A stretch of DNA of 64,000 nt from Alteromonadaceae bacterium Bs31. Its GTDB lineage: Bacteria; Pseudomonadota; Gammaproteobacteria; Pseudomonadales; Cellvibrionaceae. The stretch's first letter is position 1. Each line of letters starts with the position of its first letter. Shown piece after piece: positions 1 through 8,683 of this stretch. The notes below the pieces were generated by a model. The model was not told where the DNA came from and made no database searches. It saw only the letters and a list, made by a program, of their open reading frames with translations. A program made the translations under genes and the position numbers. The DNA lies in assembly GCA_900177435.1 (NCBI GenBank), contig FXAI01000002.1, positions 270,386 through 334,385 of the forward strand, in the 5' to 3' direction.

Positions 1-514
1 AAACAGCCGAGCCTGGCCCGCGAATAACTTCGATACGCTCAATACTTTCAACGGGCATGCCGCCCCAGGATTGTCCTCGGTCGCCGTGAAATAGATTTGT
101 TATGGGTATGCCGTTTATTAATACCAGCACTTGGGGGTTATAGCTTGAATGAATGCCTCTAAATGTATAAACAGGGTTGTAGCCGATACTGGCTCGGCTA
201 ACGTGTAAACCGGGTATGGTTTCAAGTACCTGATCGAGGTCGCTGGCACCCATCGCGTGGATTTGATCTGCGGTAACAACGGAAGCAACTGCGGGTGCCT
301 TGTGGATGGGTTGCTCAATACCCGTGGCAATACTAATCATCTGATCGTCGCCATACATACTCATCAGTTGATCTTCATCATCTGTTAACAACTGTGCATT
401 GCTCGTCGCTGCCAATATCTGGCAGCCGACTAAAACCAGGAGCTTTGCGAGTACCTTTGACCTTTTTCTGGTGGCCGAGACGGGGGCAAGTGCATAAGCG
501 GAATGTTTAATCAC
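1..514 (-). CDS. TonB-dependent receptor, N-terminal part (runs off the left edge)
   Basis: The reverse strand has an open frame from the left edge to about position 576. Its translation has a hydrophobic signal-peptide-like stretch (LLVLVGCQILAATSNA) followed by a typical plug domain: APAVASVVTADQIHAMGASD, then LDQVLETIPGLHV, TFRGIHSS, QVLVLINGIPI and ESIERIEVIRGPGSAV. These are hallmark plug motifs of outer-membrane TonB-dependent receptors. No TonB box is obvious. I chose the GTG at 514 because the signal sequence follows it, but the frame stays open about 60 bases upstream and TTG starts there are possible. The C-terminal barrel lies outside the window, so the substrate cannot be judged. 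Confidence 0.85.
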   Translation of the reverse strand, partial: MIKHSAYALAPVSATRKRSKVLAKLLVLVGCQILAATSNAQLLTDDEDQLMSMYGDDQMISIATGIEQPIHKAPAVASVVTADQIHAMGASDLDQVLETIPGLHVSRASIGYNPVYTFRGIHSSYNPQVLVLINGIPITNLFHGDRGQSWGGMPVESIERIEVIRGPGSAV

Positions 515-802
515 AATCGTATTCAAACCTTGTTGTTTTTGCTTAGACGCAGCTCTATCAAGTTGTTGCAAATTAACTTATTCAGCTTGACGGTTTTGGG
601 AATGATCAGCGTACTTCAATATTGCTCGTATATTCGCGTACAAAAACCTGCTTTCATAGCTGGAAGCATTTTTGCGTGCACTATTTTGGACGTTCGCTTG
701 GTACTACGAGATCGCCACACGTTTAGGCAGAGTGGTAATAGTGGAAGAGCTTATTACTAGGTTTAGTTGTTAATCGCTGGTGGGTCAAACCGCGTGCTCT
801 TC

Positions 803-1690
803 TCAGTCATCAGCTTTTTGCCATTGGCGCGAAGAATGTCCTTTGTACTTAATCTGACTGCAGCGCATAGGGAAAAAACTTCCGGCGGGGTGTTTTAAGG
901 CATCCTCATAACAGACGATAAAACCCGGGCAAAAGCACTGAGTGAGATAGTAAACAAATTCACGTTCCTTCAATTGTTGATCAAGACCAATGGCTGCAAT
1001 TAAGCCACCCATATTGAGCTTTAAGGGATAGCCCAGCTCTTGCAAGCAGGCCTCTACTCGAAACGCCAATTGCACTGCGGCGCCGCTATCTGCACCCTCT
1101 CGTTTTAACAGCTTCATGAGTGGCCGCATACGTTCGTCGCCGGTGGAAACGGGCCGCCCATAGCCTGGCATAATATCCACTTCGCGCTTCTTGCCCTTGC
1201 CGGGTTTACCGCGTTTTTTGTCGCGGCGCTGCGCCATACGCGCTTTTACCAGTTCGCTTAATTCGCTATCTTTTTGTAAGCCGGATTGTAAGTCGCGCAG
1301 CATAGTGTAGGCGCGGTGAGTTGGCTGAAAGCCATAAATAATTGCATCAGATACCGCCGTGGCGCCACTGATACCAAGAGTGGAGCTGGACCGGGCAGAG
1401 CCCGCCAACGCCGCTATACGATTATTCCAGAGCCTGGGGTCCGGGATGCATCCGGAAAAAGTGAGCACTTTGTCCAGCAGCTGGTTGCTGTCTTCCTTGC
1501 CATGTTCACCGCGAATGGCAAAGAGGATGATGTCCATCCATTGTTTACCTTCCATGCTCTGTAAAATGTTCTCGCCATGCATGATCACCCGCTCGCCGGG
1601 AAACCACGCGCCAGCTTCAGTTTGCCAGTTGTTCTGCCACTGGGTTTTGGGGCTCGATTTAAGCATAAATTTCTCAGTTTCCCGGGTCAT
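803..1690 (-). CDS. Degenerate citrate-synthase-fold protein (long partner)
   Basis: A 295-residue protein of the citrate synthase/citryl-CoA lyase fold. The family frame is visible in IMPGYGRPVSTGDERMRPL (about 173-191, aligned by eye with the GFGHxVYKxxDPR segment), LNMGGLIAAIGLD (225-237, the NxDGxIAA segment) and FFPMRCSQIKYKG near the C-terminus. In this alignment the catalytic histidine of the first motif is Arg and the catalytic aspartate of the second is Gly, so independent citrate synthase activity is unlikely. A very basic insert (RRDKKRGKPGKGKKR, about 155-169) precedes the first motif. The start at 1690 overlaps the upstream gene by 17 bases; ATG at 1666, preceded by CTGAG, is the alternative. 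It is the last gene of a three-gene minus-strand operon with a ThDP enzyme. Specific function unknown. Confidence 0.7.
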   Translation of the reverse strand: MTRETEKFMLKSSPKTQWQNNWQTEAGAWFPGERVIMHGENILQSMEGKQWMDIILFAIRGEHGKEDSNQLLDKVLTFSGCIPDPRLWNNRIAALAGSARSSSTLGISGATAVSDAIIYGFQPTHRAYTMLRDLQSGLQKDSELSELVKARMAQRRDKKRGKPGKGKKREVDIMPGYGRPVSTGDERMRPLMKLLKREGADSGAAVQLAFRVEACLQELGYPLKLNMGGLIAAIGLDQQLKEREFVYYLTQCFCPGFIVCYEDALKHPAGSFFPMRCSQIKYKGHSSRQWQKADD

Positions 1691-2474
1691 TGAGTAAATG
1701 AAGCCCCTCGCTATGAAAAGGATAGCTGGACCAACCCTCGACATGTTGCTCAAGTGCAAACGCTGCAGCGCCTGGTAAGCGCAATAAGAGATAGAGCATC
1801 TCTGCTTGTTGTGCATCGAAGCCCAGATCGAAAAAAGCACTTGCCGCGACACCGGAAAGCGCCAGAGGCATGCTGGCTGCCGTTTCCAGCGCGGGCCTTT
1901 TATCTCTCAGCCAATTCAGATGCGGTGTTGCAGGGTGTGAGGCCAAGCGGCTGAGTGTTTGAAGTGTGGGCCTTGAGCAGGCGAGGCCATTGGGGTCAAA
2001 GCCGGCGGGGTGCTCCCTATCGGGCCAGGTGCTTGGGTCTGGCAAAGGCCAGCTCTGACTAAGATACCTTTGCCATTGCTTTGTGTCCTGGGCAAAGGAT
2101 TCCCAGCACAAAACGGCGTGGTAGACTTCCCTCGCACCGCCATGCTGACCAGCGCCAACACTGAGAGCGGCCATCAGGCAGGCTGCCATGGGTGAACCCC
2201 CAGCCGCAGCACTGGTGGCGGCCTGAGTAGCCAGGTCCCGAGGGCCCTGAGCAGCCAGGGCGACGGCTAGATCGTTGAGTAAACGTTTCTGTGGCTGGCT
2301 TGGCGGCTCTTTGCGAAACAGCAGGAAAAGGTATTCAATCCACTCCACCTGGCCCAGTAGATCACCAAAAACATCGTAGCCTGCACAGCGGCACTCGGCG
2401 GCAGTAAAGGGGTCATCGGCCTCTGCGCGCTCACTCCAGATAGCGCTGGTAAACGTTTCCTCTTGCTCGCTCAA
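1674..2474 (-). CDS. Citryl-CoA lyase/citrate synthase-like protein (short partner)
   Basis: A 266-residue protein. The N-terminus (CAGYDVFGDLLGQVEWIEYL, then LFLLFR) and the segment MAALSVGAGQHGGAREVYHA match the start and the first catalytic-His region (xHGGAxE) of citrate-synthase-fold proteins. The C-terminus (LSGVAASAFFDLGFDAQQAE, MLYLLLRLPGAAAFALEQ) matches the end of citryl-CoA lyase-like proteins. The usual GFGHPxHKxxDPR motif is not recognisable (GFDPNGLACSRP stands at that place). It lies 19 bases behind the ThDP gene and overlaps the next citrate-synthase-like gene, so the two probably form a hetero-oligomer. The chemistry is unknown; a CoA-thioester C-C bond reaction is the family expectation. 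Confidence 0.75.
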   Translation of the reverse strand: MSEQEETFTSAIWSERAEADDPFTAAECRCAGYDVFGDLLGQVEWIEYLFLLFRKEPPSQPQKRLLNDLAVALAAQGPRDLATQAATSAAAGGSPMAACLMAALSVGAGQHGGAREVYHAVLCWESFAQDTKQWQRYLSQSWPLPDPSTWPDREHPAGFDPNGLACSRPTLQTLSRLASHPATPHLNWLRDKRPALETAASMPLALSGVAASAFFDLGFDAQQAEMLYLLLRLPGAAAFALEQHVEGWSSYPFHSEGLHLLNDPGN

Positions 2475-2493
2475 ACTTGGCTCCTCGGTGGTT

Positions 2494-4284
2494 TTACTTG
2501 CTTGCGCGTTGCTGAAGTTCCGATGTTCTGGACTGAATAGGTGGCACCTGCTCCTGGTCCACTAAGACATCCAGCAACACTGGCCCCTTAGTCATCCAGT
2601 CGCGATTCTCGAAAAGCTCAAACCAATCATCCGGGCAGCGTATGTTAATCCCCCGCACGCCCAAAGATTTTGCCAAGAGTGCGAAATCAACCTGAGGTAG
2701 CTCAAAGCCAGTTTGCTCTGCACCTGTCAGGCGCTGGCCGTGTTTAACCATGCCGAGTGCGGCATCGTTGAGCACGATGAAAATAATGGGCAGGCGCTGT
2801 TGTAAGGCCACGGTGATTTCCTGTCCGCTCATGAGCCAGCTGCCATCACCAGTAATGCAAACGTGGGTCTGGCCGGGGTTGGCCAGGGCCGCGCCAATTG
2901 ACACGCCAATGGCCCAACCCATCGAGGCATACTCAATAGTGGCCTGGAATAAACCTTTTGGGCTGGCTTGTTGCCTTTCCTGGCGCCCGTGAGCTCTAGG
3001 GTGCAGATAGTGTATGGCCCAGGCCATACTATTGCCCACATCAGCCACATAGCGTGTGTTTGGGGGTAGATGCTGTGGCAGTTTGGTCATCAGCCACTGG
3101 GGTAATACGCGCCGCTGTCGCCAGCCCTCAGTCAGTTCAGGCGCAGCTCTGTTGTAGCAGGGCAAGGCGTATTTGTTGACGACCTCTACCTGCCGGGTGC
3201 GGTCCTTTCGCTGTATGCCTCGGCTCACCAATTCTGCCAGTAGTGACTCAAATACGGTTCTCACGGCAGCGTGAATCTGTAAACTTGCCATTGGCGTGTG
3301 GCACAGCTCAGTAGCTCTGGGGTGGATGTGCACCAGGCGCTGCCCTCTGTGTGTCTCTGGCTGCCAGCACCCTATTGCCCACTCACTCATGGAATTGCCG
3401 ACGGCAATCACTGTATCAACATCCGCTTGGCACAATTGCTCCCGGGCCAAAGGATGACCGGCGAAGCCGATAACACCTTTAAACAAGGGGTGGTGAGAAT
3501 GAATCAGACCCTTACCTTCGGGGGTGGAAACCAAAGCTGCTCCCACTTTAAACGCGCAATCCTCGATTAAGTCGCAGCTCTCAGCTGCCTCTGCGCCCAG
3601 AATAAAAACGCTTTTCTTGGCTGAGGCCAGAATATCGCCCAGTTCTTTGATCGCGGAAATATCCACGGCTTCCGGTGTTCTAATATGCTGACGCAAATCA
3701 CAGGGCGCTTGTTGTGGCAGCTTTTGTCTGAAAATATCGATGGGCACGCTGAGATGAACAGGCTTGCGCTCCCTAAAGGCCATTAGGATAGCGTGAGTGA
3801 GCTTGCGTTCGAATTGTTCAATGTGGGAGACGAGGGTGCTGTAAACCGTGCAAAATTGAAACAGGCCGACAAGGTCCGTACCAGTATCGGATGATTCCTG
3901 GAACGCGCCCTTGCCAAAATTGTTTAGCGAGGTTTGGGCGGTAATCACCAGCAGGGGGATGTTGTCGTTGTAGGCGGTGGCGACGCCGGTAATGATATTG
4001 GTTGCGCCCGGCCCCGTAGTGGTTGCGCAAACCCCAAGCTTATCTGCATTCTTTGAGTAACCCGCTGCCATAAATGCAGCGCCTGTTTCGTGCCGGGCAA
4101 CCACCATGCGTGGGCCTTGTTCTCTTTCACTTCTGGCAAAGGCATCGAACAGCGGTTCAATGGCACCACCAGGTATACCGAAAGCGTACTCTACACCCAA
4201 AGAAGCCAAGTAACTGACCAACAAATCACTGGCTTGCTGCAAGTCCTTCTGCTGCGTTTGCTCGCTTACTTCCTGCGCGCACAT
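2494..4284 (-). CDS. Thiamine-diphosphate-dependent enzyme (acetolactate synthase/benzoylformate decarboxylase superfamily)
   Basis: A 596-residue three-domain ThDP enzyme. The N-terminal pyrimidine-binding domain has YAFGIPGGAIEPLFD and the catalytic glutamate E66 in RHETGAAFMAAGYS. A central domain follows (HSHHPLFKGVIGFAGHPLA). The C-terminal pyrophosphate domain carries the cofactor motif GDGSWLMSGQE ending in VLND (about 479-507). Such enzymes decarboxylate or ligate 2-oxoacids; the closest general types are acetolactate synthase and sulfoacetaldehyde acetyltransferase, and I cannot choose between them. It is the first gene of the operon with the two citrate-synthase-like proteins. The ribosome site AGAGG lies 7 bases before ATG. 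It is not a housekeeping ilvB: no ilvN-type small subunit is adjacent. Confidence 0.85.
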   Translation of the reverse strand: MCAQEVSEQTQQKDLQQASDLLVSYLASLGVEYAFGIPGGAIEPLFDAFARSEREQGPRMVVARHETGAAFMAAGYSKNADKLGVCATTTGPGATNIITGVATAYNDNIPLLVITAQTSLNNFGKGAFQESSDTGTDLVGLFQFCTVYSTLVSHIEQFERKLTHAILMAFRERKPVHLSVPIDIFRQKLPQQAPCDLRQHIRTPEAVDISAIKELGDILASAKKSVFILGAEAAESCDLIEDCAFKVGAALVSTPEGKGLIHSHHPLFKGVIGFAGHPLAREQLCQADVDTVIAVGNSMSEWAIGCWQPETHRGQRLVHIHPRATELCHTPMASLQIHAAVRTVFESLLAELVSRGIQRKDRTRQVEVVNKYALPCYNRAAPELTEGWRQRRVLPQWLMTKLPQHLPPNTRYVADVGNSMAWAIHYLHPRAHGRQERQQASPKGLFQATIEYASMGWAIGVSIGAALANPGQTHVCITGDGSWLMSGQEITVALQQRLPIIFIVLNDAALGMVKHGQRLTGAEQTGFELPQVDFALLAKSLGVRGINIRCPDDWFELFENRDWMTKGPVLLDVLVDQEQVPPIQSRTSELQQRASK

Positions 4285-4725
4285 CTAGATACCTCTCAAC
4301 TGCTTACCTGCCTTATGACTTAGTATTATTCCTTACCCGACTAAGGGCACCTGCTACTTATTAAGTTTAGCTAAAAATCTTAGATTTTCACTATTTCACG
4401 TGTTATCTATACAGAGACAACACTGGCACATTCATGCTTGTAATAAAAATAGCGCCACTTAAAAAACATAGTGTAGTCGCGGTGAATTATTTAAACCTTA
4501 GGTAACAAAACTTGCGATAGCGCAAGCAAACGCCGTGTGCAGGGTGATTAGCACGCCAACTTTGCATACGCTGTGTTTTTCGAGAGAAAAGTAAACAAAA
4601 GCCTCAGTCATTGCCGTTTAGCGTTTATTCAAAGGTTTTTGAGCTCAAACGCTGGCAATCCTCAATAAATTGCCGGAAAATTCTTTGTCGTTAAATTCAT
4701 TATGGACAAGACAATAGGAAGGATT
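4285..4725. other. Divergent intergenic region
   Basis: This 441-base gap separates the leftward ThDP operon from the rightward transglutaminase-like gene and must hold promoters for both. It is A+T rich. The only clear structure is a small inverted repeat, CTTGCG-ATAG-CGCAAG, at 4511-4526, of unknown role. I could not assign -35/-10 boxes with confidence. Confidence 0.5.
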
Positions 4726-6951
4726 ATGCAGTCTATGTATCGCACTCTCGCTGGCACCCTGGCTGGCGTACTGTTGGCTTTTACCGCCTTGGCCTCTAAT
4801 GCTCAGGCAGTGAGCCTGGGGCCAGAACTAAGCACCCAGGCAAAGCAAAAAACCAGTAACGAGGGCGCAGAAACGCTCTATTCTATTGTCCACTCTTCCC
4901 TCGATGATAAGGGTGACTGGGAGCGTGTCAGTTATTACTCCATCCGCATTAACGACCAGGAAGCCGCGAGAGACTACGGCCGCTTGGTGATACCTTATAA
5001 CCACTATTACAATTCTGCAGAGCTGCAATTTGCCAATGTGTTGAGCGCAGATGGCTCAGTAAAGCCAGTGTCCAAAGATGCCGTTCAGGTTCGTACCGTA
5101 GGCGGTGGCCAGGATTTTTATGATGACCGGAGTGAAATCGTTTTTTCTCTACCGGATGTAGCACCTGGAGCCATCATCGAATTTCAGCTTCAGACCAAAA
5201 CCATTAAGCGAGCCATTACCAGTGTCGATTTCGATAGCGCCAGCCCATTCTGGTTTCAACAGCGGGTCGCCAACGATGGCTGGCGGGCAGACTCGGTAAA
5301 AAACTTTAGCTATCGAGTAGAAATGCCTGCGGGTAAAACCTTTCACACCAGGGTATACGGCCCTTATTCCTCCAAGCACAAAACAGGTAAAGCAAATAAG
5401 CGCGTTAGCTTCGAGTGGCGCTGGAAGAATGTTGAGGCAATTATTCTTGAAAATGCGATGTTGCCTGAGCATCAGGTTATGCCCTCCATTAAATTGAGTA
5501 ACACTACCGACTGGTCCTTAGTCAACCGATGGAACTGGGAAAAAGTTGAAAACAAACTTAGCGCTACCAGCAAAATAAAGGCCGTAGTTAAATCTCTTAA
5601 TTTGCCGCAATCTGCTACTCGCGACGAAAAAATCAAAGCTGTTTATCGCTACATTAACGACAACGTTCGCTATGTATTTGCCCACTTAGGGCGTGGCGGT
5701 TACGACCCGCATTTTCCCGATGAAACCCTGCAAAATGGTTATGGTGACTGCAAGGACCAAACAGTGCTTGCCCTTGCCATGCTCAAGGCACTGGGTGTGC
5801 AGGCTCATGCGGCCTTGGTAGAAACACCTCGCTCGGGCTTTTCCGATATGGAATTGGTGAGGCTGATATTCGATCATATGATCGTGTGGGTTGCTCCCGA
5901 GGGGGACAGCCCTGCGCAGTGGCTCGATACCACAGGAGATCGCACCTTGTACCCCGGTGTTTCAAACTTTCTAGTGGGGCAACCGGCATTAATTGTCGAT
6001 AACAAAAATGGCCTGGTCACCCACGTGGATGCAGAGCTGCAAGCCAATGTTACTCGCTTGAACCTTGTTTATCGGGAGGCCAATGGTCATTCGCTTGTGG
6101 AAGTTAACTACTTACCTTCAGGCATTTATGAACAGAATATGCGCTCGTGGTGGAAGCATGATACTAATCGTGAAACTTCGCTCCAGCATTTTATGGAGGC
6201 TGTTTTTGAAAACCCGAGTGAATATACCCTGCAAGCGGATGTGCTGAACGCAGAGGAGTTATTTAAGCCCTTTGAAATTAAAGCGGTATATAAATTCAAA
6301 GCTCGCAACGATGACACCCAGGCAACTGTTTACGGTGCATCTTTTCAGCAAATATACCGGCTGGCGGGTGAAATATCTTCCATGCAGATCCCTTCAAGTC
6401 GAAAAAATGTCTGGTATACCCCCATGGCTATCGAGCTGAGTTTAACGGCGCAGTTTAGCGGTGGAAAAAACACTATTCCGGCCTTGATACAAAGTGGAAA
6501 AAGCCTCAACAATGAGTATTTTTCTTTTCAGCAAAAGGGCTACAGCGAAGGGAATGATTTTATTGTAGAAATTAATTATCAGCGGCCCTCACTGGAGCTG
6601 GATGTGGAGCAATATGCTGATTTTCATGCGCAACTATTAAAACTGGGTACCATGAACGCCTGGGTGGTAAGTATGCTGAAAGATGATGTTGGCAGTGAAC
6701 AGCAGTCGGTAGAGCAGCAGCGCAACCAGCACGGTGAAAACAGCCTGGAATACCAGCTAACACTGGCGCGACATCATTTGAACCTGGGTGAATTTGAATT
6801 GGCTCTTGCGCCAGCAAAAGAAGCAGTGCGCCTGGCGCCGAAAGACGGTGAAGCCTGGTTTGTATTGGGTACCGCGCAAGGCTTCAATACCTTAATAGAC
6901 GATTCAAACACCTCTTTCGAAAACGCCAGAGCACTTGGTTACACCCCCTAA
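4726..6951 (+). CDS. Exported DUF3857/transglutaminase-like protein with a TPR tail
   Basis: A 741-residue protein with a signal peptide (GTLAGVLLAFTALASNAQA). The first half matches DUF3857 (SVKPVSKDAVQVRT, EIVFSLPDVAPGAIIEFQLQ). A transglutaminase-like core follows, with the Cys-His-Asp triad visible as NGYGDCKDQTVLALAMLK, FDHMIVWV and QWLDTTGD. The C-terminus has tetratricopeptide-like helices (LGEFELALAPAKEAVRLAPK). Proteins of this type are periplasmic; their substrate is generally unknown, with cross-linking or proteolysis as family possibilities. I chose the internal ATG at 4726 because AGGAAGG stands just upstream and the signal peptide begins there; an ATG at 4702 is in frame. The next gene, a lipoprotein, starts 9 bases after the stop, so the two are likely one operon. 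Confidence 0.85.
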   Translation: MQSMYRTLAGTLAGVLLAFTALASNAQAVSLGPELSTQAKQKTSNEGAETLYSIVHSSLDDKGDWERVSYYSIRINDQEAARDYGRLVIPYNHYYNSAELQFANVLSADGSVKPVSKDAVQVRTVGGGQDFYDDRSEIVFSLPDVAPGAIIEFQLQTKTIKRAITSVDFDSASPFWFQQRVANDGWRADSVKNFSYRVEMPAGKTFHTRVYGPYSSKHKTGKANKRVSFEWRWKNVEAIILENAMLPEHQVMPSIKLSNTTDWSLVNRWNWEKVENKLSATSKIKAVVKSLNLPQSATRDEKIKAVYRYINDNVRYVFAHLGRGGYDPHFPDETLQNGYGDCKDQTVLALAMLKALGVQAHAALVETPRSGFSDMELVRLIFDHMIVWVAPEGDSPAQWLDTTGDRTLYPGVSNFLVGQPALIVDNKNGLVTHVDAELQANVTRLNLVYREANGHSLVEVNYLPSGIYEQNMRSWWKHDTNRETSLQHFMEAVFENPSEYTLQADVLNAEELFKPFEIKAVYKFKARNDDTQATVYGASFQQIYRLAGEISSMQIPSSRKNVWYTPMAIELSLTAQFSGGKNTIPALIQSGKSLNNEYFSFQQKGYSEGNDFIVEINYQRPSLELDVEQYADFHAQLLKLGTMNAWVVSMLKDDVGSEQQSVEQQRNQHGENSLEYQLTLARHHLNLGEFELALAPAKEAVRLAPKDGEAWFVLGTAQGFNTLIDDSNTSFENARALGYTP

Positions 6952-6960
6952 GGATTCGTT

Positions 6961-8310
6961 ATGAAAACTGGATTTATCCAAATGGTGGCTGTTGTGATTG
7001 CGTGTTTATTGTTGGCGGCCTGTAATACTACCGCAACAAAACAAGCGGCGGTGGAGCCTGTGGACGACTTGCAGGCAGGCGCTCAGGCTTACGCTAAATT
7101 TCACCAAACGGGTCAGCTCGCAGAATTGCAGGCGGCGGTAGAATATCTCACGCTTGCCTACCAAAAAGAACCGGAAAGCGCTGCTGTACAGAAGTATTAT
7201 TATCTCGCCAAATATTTTCACTATATTGTCTACCGCGACGAAGATATCGATAGCCTTAAATCCTTATACCAGCAGTTAAATCCGCTGGTGCAAAAACAAT
7301 CCCCTCCCCCCTCACGCGTGAAATACGCCACTGTTTCTGACAGCGACACCAGCCGTGAGACTATCGACCCGATTGTGAAAGCAATGATTCAGGAGCAACC
7401 CTTTAACGCGGGAAGCTGGCATGCGCTTTCTGAATATTATGAACAAGTTAAGGATTACTGGATGGCCATTGCCACGGCAAAAAGAGCTGTGCAGCTGGAG
7501 CCTGCTAACGCCGAATATATGTATCAATTAGGCGACAGTATTAACGACGTTATTCAGCTAACTGAATGCCGTTACGACCAACAGCATTATGCGAAAGCGG
7601 CGGTGAGCCATATTGCCAAAGCGGCTGCTAAAAGTCCTAACCAGCTGTATCTGGATAACTCCGGGCTACAATACCTGCGGCTGGGCTTGTTTCCGCTAGC
7701 TTATAGTCAGTTGGAAAAAGCCTGGGAAATGGAAAAGAACTGGTGGACGGCTACACATTTGGCGCAGGCGGCCATTCTTACCGGTCGCTACCAAGAGGCG
7801 GCTCCGGCAGTGCAATATCTTATCAGCGAGGCAGGCGATATGAGCAGTTATCGTTTGGAAGCTCAGCGTCTGATTGGCTTGAAGCAATTTGACGCAGCCT
7901 TGGCCGTGGTCTCCACCTTAGAAACCAAGATAGAGAGTAATAAAAACGCTAAAGAAAAATTTTATGTGAGTGTTTTTGATTCCTTGCAACTTAGCTGGCT
8001 TAAATCGCTGTTGATTGAGGAGAAACTAGCTGCAAATACTTACAGTACCCGCGCTGCGGTGGATTGGTCGAAAACGGTTGCTGATTATTTTGCGTTAGAA
8101 AATTGGGAAACAGATTATTTGGTGCTGCAAAGCCTGAATAGCTGCGAACAAACAGAGGCGTGGTTTTACCAGGCTTATGCCTCGTGGCTACAAGATGATA
8201 GTGCAGCGGCAGTTGAGCAGCTAAAAAACACACGCTCTTCCGCCGCCACGCTCTTTACTGAATATTTGTGGGCGCAGGTATTACTTGATAGTGGTTTGCT
8301 TGAGCACTAG
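6961..8310 (+). CDS. TPR-repeat lipoprotein
   Basis: A 449-residue lipoprotein. The N-terminus is a lipoprotein signal with lipobox LLAAC (Cys about residue 21) followed by NTTATKQ, without an Asp at +2, so outer-membrane sorting is expected. The body is helical and contains TPR-like units such as NAGSWHALSEYYEQVKDYWM with AIATAKRAVQLEPANAEYMY after it. AAGGA lies 7 bases before the ATG, and the gene follows the transglutaminase-like gene by 9 bases, implying co-expression and perhaps a complex at the envelope. No enzymatic motif was seen. Function unknown. Confidence 0.8.
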   Translation: MKTGFIQMVAVVIACLLLAACNTTATKQAAVEPVDDLQAGAQAYAKFHQTGQLAELQAAVEYLTLAYQKEPESAAVQKYYYLAKYFHYIVYRDEDIDSLKSLYQQLNPLVQKQSPPPSRVKYATVSDSDTSRETIDPIVKAMIQEQPFNAGSWHALSEYYEQVKDYWMAIATAKRAVQLEPANAEYMYQLGDSINDVIQLTECRYDQQHYAKAAVSHIAKAAAKSPNQLYLDNSGLQYLRLGLFPLAYSQLEKAWEMEKNWWTATHLAQAAILTGRYQEAAPAVQYLISEAGDMSSYRLEAQRLIGLKQFDAALAVVSTLETKIESNKNAKEKFYVSVFDSLQLSWLKSLLIEEKLAANTYSTRAAVDWSKTVADYFALENWETDYLVLQSLNSCEQTEAWFYQAYASWLQDDSAAAVEQLKNTRSSAATLFTEYLWAQVLLDSGLLEH

Positions 8311-8683
8311 CTGCCACAAGCGTTGTATTTAATATCCAGTGCCTGATATGGACTTAATTAAAGGTTCCTTAAATCAATATTTCAGCACTTAGCGCTGTGC
8401 TTGCGTTTGCTAAAGACCTAGATTTCACTCATGCGGTTTAGAATGCTCGTCTGATCTCCAAAAGATCTTACACCAGCGGTGTGGTGCGTTATTAACAGAG
8501 CTACTAAATCATTTTTACAATTTATTACTTAGCGAGCTGTCCTGGGCCGCGAAACAGCTTGACCCTCTGGGCCCTATCCCACAGACTTCGTGGGCCTAAG
8601 CGCTCAAGCCAACAAAATAGGGCCGAGGTATACGCCGCTCAATAACAAAAACGAACTCAGTTCAAACTTAAGTTGTACCCATC
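8311..8683. other. Intergenic region without a recognised element
   Basis: A 373-base gap between two rightward genes. No coding frame or classic terminator was seen. A complementary pair around GGCCC...GTGGGCC near 8570-8595 could form an imperfect hairpin. The promoter of the following membrane-enzyme gene should lie here. Confidence 0.4.

Noticed and set aside
503-760. Rightward 85-codon frame in the gap beside the TonB receptor
   Set aside because: It overlaps the receptor start, has no recognised domain, an unconvincing ribosome site and a composition like non-coding DNA.
2494-4284. Housekeeping acetolactate synthase large subunit (ilvB/ilvI)
   Set aside because: No regulatory small subunit or ilvC is adjacent, and the partners are citrate-synthase-like; only the superfamily is safe.
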